From positions 1-8,027 of the forward strand of contig OMUX01000016.1 of NCBI GenBank assembly GCA_900314345.1: 8,027 bases of DNA. The letters are read 5' to 3'. The position numbers were made by a program, and so were the translations under genes. Below, piece after piece: positions 6,224-8,027 of the stretch. Position 1 is the first letter of the stretch; each line of letters begins with the position of its first letter. The stretch comes from an uncultured Erysipelotrichaceae bacterium (GTDB taxonomy: Bacteria; Bacillota_I; Bacilli_A; Erysipelotrichales; Erysipelotrichaceae). Below the pieces are notes generated by a model that did no database searches, was not told the DNA's origin, and saw only the letters and a list, made by a program, of their open reading frames with translations.

Positions 6224-7717
6224 ATGACACCGTCAGGAACAAAAAGAATTCACGTTCCCCGTACATCATTTCAGGTGTTCGTGTTTTTCATGATCCTGAA
6301 CTGCTGCGCAGGATTCTTCCAGGGCACAGGCAATACAGATGAAATCTGGAACTTCACCTTCGGCTGGCAGGCATCCATGGGCCATCTTCCTTACCGTGAT
6401 TTCAATATGCTGCAGACACCGCTTTCCGCCTGGATCAACGGGCTTTCCATGGCATTGCTTGGAAGACAGGTGCTTGTCTTCCGCTTCAACGGAGCCATTC
6501 TCTTTTCCTTGATTGCCCTTGCAATGCGCAGGATCAGCCTCCGTTTTGGTGCAGATGCATATGCATCACTGCTTCCGGGCATGATCTTCAGTGCACTGAT
6601 GTGCACGAATGTCTTTCTGGAGTACAGCTGTTTGATCCTTTTTTTCCAGCTTGTGATCATGAACTGTGACATGCAGGCAATGGATGCAGGAACAGGAATG
6701 AAGAAAAGAACCCTTGTTCTTACCGGTGTGCTAGCAGGACTCTGCATCCTTTCCAAGCAGACCACCGGTGTTTTCCTGTGTCTTGCCTCACTCATCACAG
6801 CGTTTCTGACAAACCGCAAAGACCATCCATGGAAAGCCATGGAATGCAGGCTTTCCGGCATGTGCATTCCCTGTCTTCTCTTTCTTGCTTATCTTCTTTT
6901 TACCGGCACATTCCATGATTTCATGGATTACTGTTTCTACGGCATCTCCACATTCACTGCCAAGGGAAGCTATGACTGGTATCTCAGCACGGGCACAGGC
7001 AATATGCTCCATGGCATCCTGATGCCGGTGCCGGTTCTCGCTGCATGCATTCTTTGCATACAGAAGCGGAAGGAAAAAGAGGGGAAGACTCTGCTCATCT
7101 TCCTCATCCTTCTTGCCGGCGGCCTGATCAACATGTATCCCATTACCAACTACTACCACATGACGGTGGCTCTTGGACCGGCGCTGTGCCTTGTACCGCG
7201 GATGCTGACCTTGATGGATGAAAAGCTGTTCCATAAGGATATCTTCGGCAGTCTTGTGAAGATCGTTCCTGCTGGATATCTGCTGTTTGCATTGTGCGGC
7301 TATGCCATCATCGGAAAGAGCGAAGGCATGACCATGCTTGATGTGCCGCATTTCAAGGGTGTGATGTCAGAGCCCTTCCGGAAGGAAGAGATGGAGCTTC
7401 TTTCCCCGTACATTGAACAGGTACTTTCGGAAGGCAGTGAAATCTACATTCTCGACAATACTGCGGAATACTGCCTGATTCCCTATGACATCTACCACAA
7501 GGATCTGGACATGTTCCTGTACGGAAACCTCGGCACCAGAACACCGCAGGAATGCCTGGAAGAGAGCCTTGAAGAAAGTGCATATTATCTGATCGCTGAC
7601 AGCACCCGTTCCAACACGCAGTTTCCTTCTTCGGAAATCCGTGCATTTGAAAAGAAACTGAAAAAAACCGGCGAAACAGAAGGGTTTGCTTTCTGCAATA
7701 ATGATGTAAACAATTGA
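6224..7717 (+). CDS. Multi-pass membrane protein, GT-C (family 39-like) glycosyltransferase-like
   Basis: The 497-residue product has a short basic N terminus and about nine to eleven hydrophobic segments (for example 14-33, 83-100, 115-145, 163-192, 210-228, 262-280, 288-305, 312-328, 344-362), then a soluble tail (about 366-497). The first extracytoplasmic loop contains TDEIW (38-42) and LPYRDF (55-60), the acidic/aromatic pattern where GT-C enzymes such as bacterial PMT-type proteins carry their catalytic Asp (Asp39 here). AGLCILSKQTTG (171-182) is another stretch common in these proteins. Such enzymes transfer sugars from lipid-linked donors outside the membrane; donor and acceptor are unknown. 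It is rich in Cys, with CIPC (214-217) and CILC (275-278) in membrane segments. The start is the first ATG after an in-frame TAA at 6209; no Shine-Dalgarno site is visible, and an internal start remains possible. Family assignment is moderate. Confidence 0.7.
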   Translation: MTPSGTKRIHVPRTSFQVFVFFMILNCCAGFFQGTGNTDEIWNFTFGWQASMGHLPYRDFNMLQTPLSAWINGLSMALLGRQVLVFRFNGAILFSLIALAMRRISLRFGADAYASLLPGMIFSALMCTNVFLEYSCLILFFQLVIMNCDMQAMDAGTGMKKRTLVLTGVLAGLCILSKQTTGVFLCLASLITAFLTNRKDHPWKAMECRLSGMCIPCLLFLAYLLFTGTFHDFMDYCFYGISTFTAKGSYDWYLSTGTGNMLHGILMPVPVLAACILCIQKRKEKEGKTLLIFLILLAGGLINMYPITNYYHMTVALGPALCLVPRMLTLMDEKLFHKDIFGSLVKIVPAGYLLFALCGYAIIGKSEGMTMLDVPHFKGVMSEPFRKEEMELLSPYIEQVLSEGSEIYILDNTAEYCLIPYDIYHKDLDMFLYGNLGTRTPQECLEESLEESAYYLIADSTRSNTQFPSSEIRAFEKKLKKTGETEGFAFCNNDVNN

Positions 7718-7743
7718 CAGATACAGCGAGCATCTTATATATA
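7714..7743 (+). promoter_or_regulatory. Strong promoter of the TAXI solute-binding protein gene
   Basis: A consensus TTGACA (7714-7719) overlaps the stop codon of the membrane-protein gene. TATATA sequences at 7736-7741 (spacing 16) or 7738-7743 (spacing 18) can act as the -10. These sit inside a perfect 12-bp palindrome, CTTATATATAAG (7734-7745). A start near 7750 leaves a short leader with GGGAG at 7756-7760. The promoter means the lipoprotein gene is not dependent on the upstream gene. Confidence 0.7.
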
Positions 7744-7771
7744 AGAGACAACGATGGGAGTGTATGTGTCT

Positions 7772-8027
7772 ATGAAGAAGGCAAGAGCGTTGTTGTTTTC
7801 AGTGATCCTGCTTGCAGGCTGCGGCAGGTCGGACATGAAGCTTGGCACCAGCGGCCAGGGCGGCGTATATGAGGCATTCGGTAATGCCTTGTCTGAAAAA
7901 CTTGCAGAGGAAGACAGCCTGCAGGTTGAGGTGAGAAACACCGCCGGTTCAGCTGCCAATATCCGTCTTCTCAATGACAGCTACATTCAGCTCGGCATTG
8001 CCCAGGCGGATGTTGTTTCCTATATGT
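7772..8027 (+). CDS. TAXI-family TRAP transporter solute-binding lipoprotein (N-terminal part)
   Basis: The frame runs off the window end after 85 codons. The product begins with a short lipoprotein signal: MKKAR, a hydrophobic stretch and the lipobox LLAGC with Cys17 as the expected lipidation site. Almost immediately after comes LGTSGQGGVYEAFGNAL (24-40), matching the ligand-binding opening of TAXI proteins, which usually reads G-T-G-x-x-G-G-x-Y-x-x-x-G. NTAGSAANIRLLNDS (56-70) and LGIAQADVV (74-82) match the next two family blocks. TAXI proteins deliver organic acids or amino acids to a TRAP permease, driven by ion gradients; ligand unknown. The linker after the lipidated Cys is only about six residues. 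The ATG at 7772 has GGGAG 11 bases upstream; in-frame GTGs at 7760 and 7766 and an ATG at 7754 are alternatives, but they give a less typical signal peptide. Confidence 0.85.
   Translation, partial: MKKARALLFSVILLAGCGRSDMKLGTSGQGGVYEAFGNALSEKLAEEDSLQVEVRNTAGSAANIRLLNDSYIQLGIAQADVVSYM

Noticed and set aside
1..8027. CRISPR arrays, insertion sequences, tandem or inverted repeats of significant length, toxin-antitoxin or defence genes
   Set aside because: Looked for on both strands; no regularly spaced repeats, terminal inverted repeats, transposase motifs or defence-type proteins were seen.

Overview
The window reads as an ordinary chromosomal segment of a low-to-middle GC Gram-positive (Bacillota) bacterium, possibly of the Erysipelotrichia/Clostridia type. 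The lineage is an inference. It rests on strong AAGGAG/AGGAGG ribosome-binding sites, a lipoprotein-type solute-binding protein, an ECF-transporter-like S-component fragment, and the use of both CoaBC and a type III pantothenate kinase. Coding density is high, with eight protein genes (two cut by the window edges) and one tRNA.

Region 1 (1-4393, + strand) is a tightly packed, translationally coupled run: the C-terminal end of a membrane protein that looks like an ECF S component (possibly the pantothenate-specific one), then coaBC, coaX, a cytoplasmic GH13 alpha-amylase-family enzyme, and an M19 (renal-dipeptidase type) metallopeptidase. Neighbouring genes overlap by 8, 4 and 14 bp or are separated by 3 bp. 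The first three would together take up pantothenate, phosphorylate it (CoaX) and carry it to 4'-phosphopantetheine (CoaBC). The last two share the transcript but have no obvious CoA role. The run ends at a symmetric hairpin (4398-4436) that can serve both this operon and the convergent gene that follows.

Region 2 (4447-6023) holds two divergent genes: a sugar-phosphate nucleotidyltransferase-like protein on the minus strand, with codon use suggesting high expression, and a Maf nucleotide pyrophosphatase on the plus strand. They share a 95-bp intergenic region with two closely spaced, outward-facing -10 elements.

Region 3 (6024-6223) is non-coding for proteins and carries a complete tRNA-Thr(GGT) unit: an extended -10 promoter, a tRNA with encoded CCA, and a GNRA-loop terminator. 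The tRNA has an uncommon G at position 48 opposite G15.

Region 4 (6224-8027) encodes a multi-pass membrane protein resembling GT-C (family 39-like) glycosyltransferases. It is followed by a consensus -35 promoter overlapping that gene's stop codon, and then by the start of a lipoprotein of the TAXI family of TRAP-transporter solute-binding proteins, which runs off the window.

I did not find CRISPR arrays, insertion sequences, phage genes or anything that looks like a new defence or mobile system. The most useful second looks are the tRNA Levitt-pair anomaly, the region I substitution in the GH13 enzyme, the unassigned nucleotidyltransferase and the GT-C protein, and the mixed content of the CoA operon.
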